A stretch of 60,000 nt of DNA, from the NCBI GenBank assembly GCA_903813345.2, contig CAIIXF020000001.1, forward strand, positions 44,411,885-44,471,884, given 5' to 3'. This DNA is from Owenia fusiformis (lineage: Eukaryota; Annelida; Polychaeta; Sabellida; Oweniidae). Both the position numbers and the translations under genes were made by a program. The notes under the pieces are model-generated. The model did no database searches and was not told the DNA's origin. It was given only the letters and a program-made list of their open reading frames with translations. This document shows positions 42,470-53,100 of this stretch, in pieces (position 1 is the stretch's first letter; the number at the start of each line of letters is the position of its first letter).

Positions 42470-43051
42470 TTGGGAAAATCTCACCCGGAAATGTTACAAG
42501 ATCTGGACTTTACTCAGCTTATCAACAATGATACTAGTATATCTCGAGTTAAATGCCATCTTAACGAGGTCAAAGAAGCATGTATCAGAGCAGATCACGT
42601 GGAATGGCACAACAGTCTTTGGGACGATAGTCGTAACCCAAATGGCAACAAATTACGGACATATCGACTGTTTAAAACACATTCCATGCAGCCCGCCCAT
42701 TATACTTGTATCAACATGTCAAGGAGTGAACGCAGAGCTATTGCCCAACTTAGAAGTGGAACACTCCCATTGAAGATCGAAACTGGACGATATAACAATA
42801 CCCCACTCCAGAATCGCCGATGTCACTGTGATAATTTAACTGTTGAGGACGAGTTTCATTTTCTTTTACAGTGCAATAGTTATGAAGAACTGAGAACTCC
42901 ATTGTTTTTAGATTGTGTTAAGGAAATTCCTGACTTTCACCAGCTTAACCATATTCAACAATTTTGCAATATTATGTCAACACAGAGCCTACAAAGGACA
43001 CTATCCAAAACACTTATAAAAATGATTTTAAAAAGACGTACTCTACTGTGA
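42470..43051 (+). pseudogene. LINE ORF2 C-terminal tail fragment (193 codons)
   Basis: The segment LRSGTLPLKIETGRYNNTPL followed by RCHCDN...VEDEFHFLLQC is the cysteine-rich C-terminal tail of a non-LTR retrotransposon polyprotein, with no RT domain. With about 140 bp of AT-rich 3' sequence it forms a 5'-truncated LINE insertion (about 42437-43193) in the right arm of transposon A. The frame is open, but a function is unlikely. It is a different family from the LINE at 9934-15214. Confidence 0.72.
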
Positions 43052-43921
43052 TAATTTAACCTTTTATATAGTCATACTGAATCTAGTCTCTCATAGGTCG
43101 ACACCGGCCGGGCCAGACGATTTTAATATTATTGTTTTATAATTGTATGTATTTTAAATGGCGTGAGACATAGATAAAATATAACATATAACATATTATC
43201 GTGTCACTATATCATGCCATTAAAAAATTAAAAAAGAAATGGTACATTTTAGAGTTTGATACTCTGGCGCCGTTTTCAATAGATTTTACTCCTAGCGTTA
43301 TTAGACTTCAAACAGAAGTGAAGGTTACACGCAAATGATATATCCATTGCATGGAGTAAGTAATTATCTTTGATATAACGAAACATATGAGTTAAAAAAT
43401 AAATCGTGAAGCATTCTTAGTGTTTTTATGAAAAATAGCATGCTCCGTCACAGCGGACAAATCTTTCGATACCAGCCTGTGATACTAGGAAACGGATTTC
43501 AGTCAAATTGTATATGCCGTTGCCGAAGGATATAGTAGCTCTGTTCAAGAAAGAATTTTCAAGATGGCGGCTGGATTTTAAAATGGCTGTCATTTTTTGC
43601 AAAAAAATGTTATCTTTGATAACTTAAATACCAGTGAACGGATTTGGCTCAAATTTTATATGCTGATGCCAAGGGACATAGTAGCTCTGTTCGAGAAAGA
43701 ATTTTCAAGATGATTGCTGAATTCAAACGGCTGCCATTTTTCATAAAAGAACTTAACGTATTCGTTGATAACTCAAATGCCAATTGATGGATTTAGTTCT
43801 TTTATATGTAGATGGTAAGGGACAATGAACTCTACTAAAGAAAACATTTTCAAGACGGCAACTGAATTTCAAAATGCCGCCATTTTTCATAAAAAAAACA
43901 TAATCGTTGATGGCTCATATT

Positions 43922-44599
43922 GTATTGCAATATGTATGAATGTATTTAGAATATCTTGTCAGATTGTGACATAGTTTGAAATGTAGTGTAATATACAGAT
44001 TATATCTAAAACAATTGTTTGTGTGATTTATATCTGTATAAACACATTTATTTGTTATGTACCAAGAGTAGTTCTAATACATTATGTTAATTGTGACTCG
44101 GGTTTAAAGTGAATATTTTTTCCAATGGAATAAATATGGCATTAAACCATGATCCCTTTTAATGTTCATGTATATAACATGTTTAACCAGTGCAAAAACG
44201 AATTTAGGTGCATGATATTTGCATCTAGATATCACAGATCATACCAATCAACATTTTGGCCAGTTCCAACCCTGGATAAAACAGAAATGTGCATTTGTCA
44301 ATAGAGATCTCAATTTTAGTGAAATGCCATTTCATTACACCATGCATTATATCTTTCTGTAATTTGTTTGACAAAAATACACATCTAAAATATACTAGCA
44401 ATAATTTTTATGTCACAACCAAGAAGTGTGACCACCGTTTGTCAACAGAGTGTGTCACAATTGTTACGCTTTCCAGGTAGTGACATATTGTCATGTTAAT
44501 GCCTTGTTTTTTGTTAAGCATAAAAAGCAATAGCATTCAGACATCAGATACTTCTTACAGGAAAATTGAAATGGGCTCTTTAATTCTGAAGTCACCTCA
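43922..44599 (-). other. 3' region of CABIT-SAM copy 2
   Basis: Homologous to 34586-36339 without the mariner. It includes the dispersed-repeat fragment (about 44397-44530) and a conserved minus-strand AATAAA in atttatttg. Confidence 0.7.
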
Positions 44600-44871
44600 T
44601 TATTTCTTTGAAAAAGTTAGAAATTTTGAGAAAAAGTGTGTCTTTTTTCTTGAAAGATTTCTGAAAAGTTGCATATGTGTGCCTTGTTTGTCAAGTCCAT
44701 ATCTCTTTAATTGGTTGTCAGATAGTTTGGAAAAAGCTTTTCCATCAAGATGAGCTGCTTTCATTTGTTGGATAACTGAGTCCTCAATATTTTGCTGTTT
44801 GAAAAAGTCAGCCATTTGGTCAATAGTAAAGTTGTAAAGGTTTCCATCATCTGGAATTGTGGTGTGGCATT
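44600..44871 (-). CDS. CABIT-SAM copy 2, SAM exon
   Basis: Acceptor tttcttccag, phase 1. The SAM sequence is nearly the same as copy 1, with substitutions such as TIDQ for TIEQ and SDNQ for SDDQ. It is open and apparently functional as an exon. The next upstream coding piece is the disrupted CABIT exon at 48028. Confidence 0.75.
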
Positions 44872-45013
44872 CTGGAAGAAAGATATAAACATGATAAACT
44901 GTGGTGTTAAGTCGAGATATTTTCAAGCTTTGACGATTATAGAGAATAATTTGGGCCCAAAACTTTGTAGGGCCTCAATAAGTGGGCCTTTTTGGGCATT
45001 ACTTGGCCTTTAT

Positions 45014-45015
45014 TA
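45014..45015. other. 380-bp deletion junction in copy 2
   Basis: Copy 3 has 54194-54573 here, and copy 1 has comparable sequence. Copy 2 jumps from ggcctttatt to attttttatttagg. The shared tttatt at both edges suggests microhomology-mediated loss. Confidence 0.85.
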
Positions 45016-45071
45016 TTTTTTATTTAGGATCAGATTGGTTACTTCAATACCAAACAACTGTACCACCCTTG

Positions 45072-45590
45072 GTATACGCAGCTAACGAAAATTGACCGGT
45101 ACGGGTCAAAAGCTGGACCGGTACGGGTTAACGGTTTTATTTGAATTTAAAACAGCCATAACTTGCTCAATATTGACTTCCTCGTGTCTAATTTGAAATA
45201 TATGATGCCTCCCGATGCGTTTAAGTACCCCAATTTTTTACAGATTTTTAAACGGACCAAAACTCTCTAAATGCGCATTTATGCTCTTTTCTCTCGAGAA
45301 TGACTGTCTCATTTTCACGATAACTTTTATTTAGTACTTCTAACATATAAGATCTATTTTTCCCCATCAAGGTATGATGTAAATGACATGCTATTTACAT
45401 CTTGTGAGTTTCAATGACGCGCGTTTGATTTTATAAAAAATGCCAAACTTTGTGACAAAGAATTTCCTCCTGCTTGCAGCGAGAAGACGGATCGGTTCGG
45501 GGCAACAGCTTGCAGCGAGAAGACGGACCGGTTCGGGGCAATAGCTATAGAAATTCTTTGTCACAAAGTTTAGAATTTATTTAACTTGAA
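45072..45590. other. Replacement segment unique to copies 2 and 3
   Basis: It stands where copy 1 has exons 2 and 3 and their introns (about 37050-38655). It contains a direct repeat of gaccggtacgggt (45095-45130) and the short inverted-repeat element at 45445-45571. No coding content recognised. Confidence 0.7.
45445..45571. repeat. 127-bp inverted-repeat element with two internal 36-bp units
   Basis: Perfect 21-bp arms (AACTTTGTGACAAAGAATTT and its inverse, plus one base) enclose two tandem units of 36 bp starting gcttgcagcgagaagacgga. A copy is at 55004-55130. Confidence 0.88.
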
Positions 45591-46173
45591 TTTTGACTTG
45601 AAATTTCATGAGGACCACATAGGTCTCCTGACATACAGTCATAGTGTTGGTTCAAGGTATATTTCATTTTTGAGTGAGCACTTTTTGGGCTGTTTTCTCC
45701 ATGAACACAGGCTGGTATCGAAAAATTTGTCCGCTGTGACGGAGCGTGCTATTTTGCATAGAAACACTAAGAAACCCACACAATTTATCTTTTTACTCAT
45801 ATGTTTCGCTATACCAAAGAAAATTTCTTACTCCATGCAATGGGTATATCATTTGCGGGTAATTTTAACTGTTGTTTGAAGTCCAACAACGCTAAGAGTA
45901 AAAGCTATTGAAAACGGCGCCGGGGTATCATACTCCAAAATGTACCATTTGTTTTATTTCTTTTTAATGGTACAATATAGTGACACGATAATATTTACAT
46001 ATGTTTTCAGCATAACTCTGAAGGTATTTATGATATCTTGATGTATTGGGTATTTTTAATATTTTTTATAAAAAATAATGTTTACATTTTTTGTCAGCTG
46101 TGACGGAGCAGTTTTAACTGTGAACTATGTTAAGAATTTAAGATTCAAATTATATCTTTTAAAAGTACCCTTA

Positions 46174-46684
46174 AGCCCGGTATAACCAATGGGGCAAAAT
46201 CCCACTTGCCCCATCGAGTCCAATCTTGCCCCATCGAATCCCAATTTGCCCCATCGAATCCCACGAGGTCCCATGGGACCTTGATGACTTTGTCCCATCG
46301 TGCCCCATGGAGTCCCATCAAGTCCCATGGAGTCCAATCAAATCCCACTGTGCCCCATTGGTGTATGTCAGGCTTCGCACAACACGTCATATGATCGAAA
46401 ATCCCACGATGCCCCATGGAAAGAATGAACATGTTCATTCTCGATGGGACTCCATGGGACTTCGTGGGATTTTGCCCCATCTTGCCCCATCGAGTCCCAC
46501 GTGGGACTTCATGGGACCTCATGGGACCTCGTGGGACTCGATGGGGCAAGATGGGGCAAAATCCCACGGAGTCCCATGGAGTCCCAAGGACTTCATGGGG
46601 CAAAATCCCAAAAGGTCCCACGAGGTCCCACGCAATGTTAAGTCTATGGAGGTCCCAACTTGCCCCATTGGTGTATACCGGGCT
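46174..46684. mobile_element. 511-bp Harbinger-like MITE made of TCCCA/TGGGA repeats
   Basis: The inverted ends AGCCCGGTATA..CCAATGGGGCA are flanked by TTA at 46171-46173 and 46685-46687, the 3-bp target typical of PIF/Harbinger. Inside are about 25 TCCCA or TGGGA words and over a dozen GCCCCA/TGGGGC words, many arranged as inverted pairs. Long frames stay open on both strands because the words lack stops. Confidence 0.8.
46422..46441. repeat. Perfect 20-nt palindrome inside the MITE
   Basis: AGAATGAACATGTTCATTCT is its own complement. Its core GAACATGTTC fits the RRRCWWGYYY pattern known for p53-family half-sites; that is a sequence resemblance only. Repeated at 55981-56000. Confidence 0.8.
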
Positions 46685-47582
46685 TTAGAAGAGAGAACGT
46701 CACAAATCACTTTCCTAAATAATGACAAGCAGCATCTTGGAGATATGGGGTAATGTAAATCTGAGATTAAAAACGACCACTCTTAGCATTTTTGGAGGTT
46801 TGTACTGAAATCAACATGAATCAACATGATGTAAACTCAACATAATATTTCTAATACGTTTTCGTCTAGACGTTTTGAAATGTCACGTGTAGTGTAAATA
46901 GGGCTAATATGAATTTACTTATTCGAAATAGCGCACAGACATCATGCATTCCGACAGATGTATAACCTTTTACCACATAATATTATATTACTGTATATAA
47001 GATGATCCCAATACAGATTTAATTTGTAATTATTTGAAATTCATGAAATTCATCGTTTTTCATAGAATAAAATTATAAAAAAAGTCTTTGTGAACATGCT
47101 GCACTGTAAAACCTGTATCAATGAATATCTGTCTCTAGTGAATACCTCTTCTTATCAAATATTCCTCTGACTTCTGTTTGAAATTGCCTCTATGGAGTGA
47201 ACATCTAGTGGGAACACATTTTTGGGCTCCATATGTATTCACTGTACACATATTTTACTGTAGTTGCATCAGATAGCCATAACTCTTAGTCAAATAAAGA
47301 ACGATCTTAAAATCAAATTTTGCATTTTCGTATTTCAAGATACATTCAACTTACCTTTTGGAACGACTAAAGAGGGTAGAACAATCCACAGTCCATACCA
47401 TTAAATGTATTTAGCTTCATAAATCATTTTACTTATATACATTTCAGAATTTGAATTGTGTACTTTTATTACGTTTCATTTTTCAGAATACTTTAAGAAA
47501 GAGATTTGACACGCTCGCTCCTCTAAAGTTTAGTTGTAAAGAAATATATTATGAATCTAAATTCTTAACGCATTTCAGATTT
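46685..47582. other. Loop of transposon B, unassigned
   Basis: AT-rich sequence with no domain. The open frame at 47451-47642 runs into the right arm and is not supported as a gene. Confidence 0.5.
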
Positions 47583-48027
47583 GAAACTGCTCCGTCACAG
47601 CGGACAAAAAAATTAATTATTATTTTTTATCAAAAAAATTAAAAATACCCAATACATAAAGATCTCATTAATACCTTCGGAGTTATGCTGAAAACATATG
47701 TAAATATTATCGTGTCGCTATATTGTACCATTAAAAAGAAATAAAAGAAATGGTACATTTTGGAGTATGATACTCCGGCGCCGTTTTCAATAGCTTTTAC
47801 TCATAGCGTTGTTGGATTTCAGACAGAATTTAAAGCTACCCGCAAATGATATATTCATTGCATGGAGTCAGTAATTTTCTTTGATATAGCAAAACATATG
47901 AGTAAAAAAATAAATTGTGTGGATTTCCTAGTGATTCTATGCAAAATAGCACGCTCCGTCACAGCGGACAAATTTTCGATACCAGCCTGTGATGAACAAG
48001 CTGAATAAACCAATTAACAACACCTAC

Positions 48028-49631
48028 CACCGTCTGTGTAAATCTGATTATCGCCATCAACTACCATTCGAGGAAATGCATTCACAATTTCGTAGTCAAC
48101 CGTTTCGTAATCGTGGTCTTGGGCTGCAAGTTCGTTGTATCGTTCAGCTGATAACTTCTCTGGTGCACTGTCCAACTCAGCCAGTTTCACATTTTTGTGC
48201 TGAATCTGTGTCATGAATGAAACTTGTATATCTGTCCTTGTTGGAAGATGCATAGCCATTTTGTCGTCTGCTAACGATATCATAATTTCGGGTTCTCTGA
48301 TACAAAAGTCCAGTGTTATCCTGGTATTTTGTGGCAATATATCCTCGAATCGTGGATCCGGTCTGACAAGTTCAAATTGACTGCCTCTTTTGTAAACCGC
48401 ATGGGCATTGGTTATGCTGTATAGGGTTGTGTCTTTGGGGATTGGTTCAAATACACCTTCCATGAATGTTGGGAGACTGACTGGTATTGAGTACATAGCG
48501 CCGGGGGATTCTTTCGTACACAGCAGTACTTCCACCTCCGCATCCCGATGATGTTTTCCTTGTTCGACTCTTTCTAGATGAGATAATCTCCTTCGTGTCA
48601 GGTCTAAGACATCCCCAACGTTAACGGAATCATATGACATATACTTGGCCTCTTTCACTACCAACACACGATCTCCATTGTGCTTCAACAGATCTTCGAC
48701 GCTGTTGATTTGTTTGGGACAAGCCCTGAATCGCCCTTGATAAGAAGAGGGAATAATGAAATAGTCGCCATCGCACCAGAGGAGGAATTTCATCCTTTCG
48801 TCCTGGTATCCGTGAATATCGATTTGCACACCTGGACGAATATTGAGATGTTCAGTGATACTTGTTATCTCATCCCAATCGTGAACTTTAGCCCTGATTG
48901 GAAGCAGTTGTTTATTTGTTTATCAATTGTTTATTGACGTCCAACCTGTGCCTATCACCAGGATATTCCTTCATGGAGTATTCTACCTCCAGGTCGGGTG
49001 TAAGCATCGTGACTAATCCATCCAGAGGGAGACCTTGGATTTGATTTCGTTCATCTATTACATCGCCTTTCACCAGCTTGAGTTTACGTTCTTTTGGAAA
49101 TTGATGTACCAAATCTGACACTGTGTAAAAGTTGTTTAGTTTCTTTGCAGTGAAATGTCCCTCACAGTCCATTGGAAGCTGAACAAGCTTCATTTGTCTA
49201 ACAAGTTTACATTCTAATAACCTCTGCCAATTTTTGCCCACTACAAGTCTGATTAATTTCAAGATCTCATCTTTCTCTAATAGAAAAGCTCCGTCATCGC
49301 TTCGCCACGTCTTGTTACATTTTACAACAAACGGGCAAACTTCAATCAAATCCTTTACTGTAGTGTACACATGTCCTACTGGGTGGTAATCCAGAATTTG
49401 GAATTTTGTTGGATTAGACTCGTGTATGGCTATTCTATTTTCAATCTTTCTTCCCTTCTCCTTATATACAAGGTTGATCTGTTTTACGTGTACTGAATGT
49501 AGATCCAGGACAGTACCTGTTGGTAAATCCTCGTCCTCACCACACTGTACACCCCCAGTAACCTTGACACGTTCTGGCAACACATCCTTGTTAATGTCAA
49601 TAAATTCTCTCAGAGAAAACGTTGAATCCAT
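48028..49631 (-). pseudogene. CABIT-SAM copy 2, CABIT exon with disrupted linker
   Basis: The N-terminal CABIT part (49631 to about 48950, about 99% like copy 1) is followed by foreign sequence that hits a stop at 48912-48914. CABIT2 (about 48905-48028) is in a different frame. The roughly 95 bp encoding residues 231-264 of copy 1 are replaced by about 35 bp. Both core motifs (QLPMDCEGHF and SLPTFMEGVF) survive, as does the phase-1 donor GGTG|GTAGGT. It could express only a truncated CABIT1 protein, unless transcripts splice around the break. Probably a recent pseudogene. Confidence 0.75.
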
Positions 49632-50296
49632 TTTCGTTCTTTTAAACCTAACTATTTAAGGGCTTAGTTTTAAAACAAAATGTGACATTATAAATCAACG
49701 AATTAAGCCCATGTCCCTCTATTAAACACCTACTTAGTATTAGTACTTCATGTGTTGCTACCACCTTTTTCATTACGTCTTTAGATAACGTTTATTTTGT
49801 ACACCATATACGGCGAAAATATAATTTATCAAGATAGTAGTCCTTTAATCTGTTAATGATTGAATTGTAAACATCTCAAGTATTAGGCTATATACCAGAT
49901 CTATAAAATATGCTTTTTGGTCAACAGGACCGAAATTTACTAAACTATTATATAGTTCTGTTATGTACATAGTTATAAACGTGGTAAACATTTTCCCTTT
50001 TATCTCCTCTAAACGAGTAGGCTTACTAGTATTCCGAACTCGGTTTCTAAACCAATATACACAATAGTCACAACTGAACTAAAAAGTGCGATAATTGACG
50101 TGGTGTAGTTTCAGTTTCAATTGTGCAGTTTCTGTTTAGTTATGCGTTTTTACTTAAAACAACCTGAAGAAATGTTAAGGAACGACTTAACTTTATTTTT
50201 TCGGTTACCGGTGCCTTATTTATATTTATATTCAGAAATGGGTGCAAAGTGTGTATTGAGCCCGGTATTGAGATGAAATTCCATGAATTATAATGA
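49632..50296 (-). promoter_or_regulatory. Upstream region of copy 2
   Basis: Base-for-base like the upstream region of copy 1 by eye, including the TTAAATAG-like box. Confidence 0.4.
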
Positions 50297-50930
50297 TTAT
50301 CCCACCGAGCGAAATTCGAGGGGGATATAGAGAAGCCGCCCGTCCGTTCGTTCGTTCGTTTGCCCGTGTGTCTGGGCAAAAAGTCAAATTCCGGTTGACG
50401 AATTTGATTCAAAATTTTTAGGTTTATGCCTTATGGGGTAAAACCTCTGCTCGAGAAGGAATTTTCATTATGGCAACTCAATTCAAAATGGCCGCCTTTT
50501 TCGTAAAAATGTAATCTTTGATAACTCAAATACTAGTAAACGGATTTGGATCAAATTTTATATGCTATCAAGGGACTAAGGAGCTTTGCTCGAGAAGAAA
50601 TTTTCAAGATGGCCGCTGATTTTCAAAATCGCCGCCATTTTTTGTAAAAAAACGTAAACTTTGATAACTTAAATAATACTCACAGGCTGGTATCGAAATA
50701 TTTGTCCGCTGTGACGGAGCATGCTATTTTCATAAAAACACTAAGAATACTTCACGATTTATTTTTTAACTCACATGTTTCGTTATACCATACAAAATTA
50801 CTTACTCCATGCAATGGATATATCATTTGCGGGTAACTTTCACTTCTGTTTGAAGTCCAATTACGCTGGGAAGAAAAGCTATTGAAAATGGCGCCGGGGT
50901 ATCATACTTCAAAATGTACCATTCTTGTTT

Positions 50931-51305
50931 ACCCTTTGCATTCGTTTGACTTCACTTCTTAAAAGAGAGCTTCGTCTTCACTCTTTCAAACTAAAATAAA
51001 CCTGTGAACTCACCGCGCCAATCAGTGTTCGTCGGCCGCATTTGACCGACGTTCTATATATGGTCATGCCTTCTGACGTCATCGTGGAGCCCGGAATTGA
51101 CCAATAACATGCGCATATTTAATTAGAACGCATTTGGCGTATGTTTCTTCAAGCTCGCTGATTAGTGGAAGAAAGGTCAGCGCGTAGGTTAGAAGTGTCT
51201 AACCTATCTAGTGTCACCGGTACCCGTCGTGGGGGCGGGGCTACTAAACTGTAATATGGTCTCTACTAGGCAGAGTGTAGTTTAACTAGACTCTGCACGC
51301 AGGGT
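50931..51305 (-). mobile_element. 11-bp-TSD type element, duplicated copy
   Basis: Counterpart of 41752-42126 at offset 9,179. Confidence 0.88.
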
Positions 51306-51648
51306 AATTCTTGTTTAACTTTCTAATGGCACGATATAGTGACACGATAATATTTACACATGGTTTTAGCATAACTATGAAGGTATAAATGAGATGTTGA
51401 TGTATTTGGTCTTTTTAATTCTTTTATAAAAAATAATGTTTAATTTTTTTGTCTGCTGTGACGGAGCAGTTGCAAATGTGAACTGTGAAAATGCACCGTC
51501 ACAGCGGACAAAAAATATTAATATTATTTTTTATAAAAAAATTAAAAAGATCCAATGCATTAATATTTCATTAATACATTCAGAGTTATGGTGAAAACAT
51601 ATGTTAATATTAATATTATTCAAAATGGTCTGTTCGACATCATAAATC

Positions 51649-52230
51649 TTGGGAAAATCTCACCCGGAAATGTTACAAGATCTGGACTTTACTCAGCTTA
51701 TCAACAATGATACTAGTATATCTCGAGTTAAATGCCATCTTAACGAGGTCAAAGAAGCATGTATCAGAGCAGATCACGTGGAATGGCACAACAGTCTTTG
51801 GGACGATAGTCGTAACCCAAATGGCAACAAATTACGGACATATCGACTGTTTAAAACACATTCCATGCAGCCCGCCCATTATACTTGTATCAACATGTCA
51901 AGGAGTGAACGCAGAGCTATTGCCCAACTTAGAAGTGGAACACTCCCATTGAAGATCGAAACTGGACGATATAACAATACCCCACTCCAGAATCGCCGAT
52001 GTCACTGTGATAATTTAACTGTTGAGGACGAGTTTCATTTTCTTTTACAGTGCAATAGTTATGAAGAACTGAGAACTCCATTGTTTTTAGATTGTGTTAA
52101 GGAAATTCCTGACTTTCACCAGCTTAACCATATTCAACAATTTTGCAATATTATGTCAACACAGAGCCTACAAAGGACACTATCCAAAACACTTATAAAA
52201 ATGATTTTAAAAAGACGTACTCTACTGTGA
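51649..52230 (+). pseudogene. LINE ORF2 tail fragment, duplicated copy
   Basis: Translation identical to 42470-43051 and carried along by the segmental duplication. Confidence 0.72.
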
Positions 52231-53100
52231 TAATTTAACCTTTTATATAGTCATACTGAATCTAGTCTCTCATAGGTCGACACCGGCCGGGCCAGACGAT
52301 TTTAATATTATTGTTTTATAATTGTATGTATTTTAAATGGCGTGAGACATAGATAAAATATAACATATAACATATTATCGTGTCACTATATCATGCCATT
52401 AAAAAATTAAAAAAGAAATGGTACATTTTAGAGTTTGATACTCTGGCGCCGTTTTCAATAGATTTTACTCCTAGCGTTATTAGACTTCAAACAGAAGTGA
52501 AGGTTACACGCAAATGATATATCCATTGCATGGAGTAAGTAATTATCTTTGATATAACGAAACATATGAGTTAAAAAATAAATCGTGAAGCATTCTTAGT
52601 GTTTTTATGAAAAATAGCATGCTCCGTCACAGCGGACAAATCTTTCGATACCAGCCTGTGATACTAGGAAACGGATTTCAGTCAAATTGTATATGCCGTT
52701 GCCGAAGGATATAGTAGCTCTGTTCAAGAAAGAATTTTCAAGATGGCGGCTGGATTTTAAAATGGCTGTCATTTTTTGCAAAAAAATGTTATCTTTGATA
52801 ACTTAAATACCAGTGAACGGATTTGGCTCAAATTTTATATGCTGATGCCAAGGGACATAGTAGCTCTGTTCGAGAAAGAATTTTCAAGATGATTGCTGAA
52901 TTCAAACGGCTGCCATTTTTCATAAAAGAACTTAACGTATTCGTTGATAACTCAAATGCCAATTGATGGATTTAGTTCTTTTATATGTAGATGGTAAGGG
53001 ACAATGAACTCTACTAAAGAAAACATTTTCAAGACGGCAACTGAATTTCAAAATGCCGCCATTTTTCATAAAAAAAACATAATCGTTGATGGCTCATATT

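Larger units (their letters stand above)
41502..43481. mobile_element. Foldback transposon A, 5-bp target duplication ATACT
   Basis: The ends are CACAGGCTGGTATCGAAA and its inverse, flanked by ATACT at 41497-41501 and 43482-43486. The arms total about 400 bp. The motif ttgtccgctgtgacggagc lies near each end, with a variant at the hairpin apex (about 42270-42340). The left arm is interrupted by a 375-bp element (41752-42126) and the right arm by a LINE tail (about 42437-43193). It has no transposase of its own. Confidence 0.9.
41118..43921 (+). repeat. Interspersed 'ttatcccaccgagcgaaattcg' repeat, split by a transposon
   Basis: Same family as 23908-24430: a (gttc)n stretch, then roughly 135-bp modules with tttgataactcaaatactag, ctcgagaa and aagatggcngc. 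It sits at the junction between duplication units. A 5-bp-TSD element (41502-43481) is inserted in one module. Confidence 0.78.
45706..47991. mobile_element. Foldback transposon B, 5-bp target duplication ATGAA, in the intron of copy 2
   Basis: Same family as A: ends CACAGGCTGGTATCGAAA and inverse, ATGAA at 45701-45705 and 47992-47996. Copy 1 has the empty site (ctccATGAAcaaactg) at about 38743-38758. The arms are about 400 bp (to about 46125 and from about 47583). The loop of about 1.46 kb holds a Harbinger-like MITE and otherwise unassigned AT-rich sequence. Confidence 0.93.
50681..52660. mobile_element. Foldback transposon A, duplicated copy
   Basis: Same boundaries and ATACT flanks (50676-50680 and 52661-52665) as 41502-43481. 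It includes the 375-bp element at 50931-51305 and the LINE tail. It was copied by segmental duplication, not by transposition. Confidence 0.9.
50297..53100 (+). repeat. Second copy of the interspersed repeat carrying transposon A
   Basis: A duplicate of 41118-43921 at an offset of 9,179 bp. No difference was seen by eye. Confidence 0.8.

Noticed and set aside
46145-46753. Overlapping open frames of 60-175 codons on both strands
   Set aside because: They arise because the TCCCA/GCCCCA words of the MITE contain no stop codons in any frame. The translations are low-complexity and match no domain.
51649-52230. Conserved host gene duplicated at 42470 and 51649
   Set aside because: The 193-codon frame is a LINE polyprotein tail inside a transposon. 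Its identity between sites comes from the segmental duplication, not from selection.
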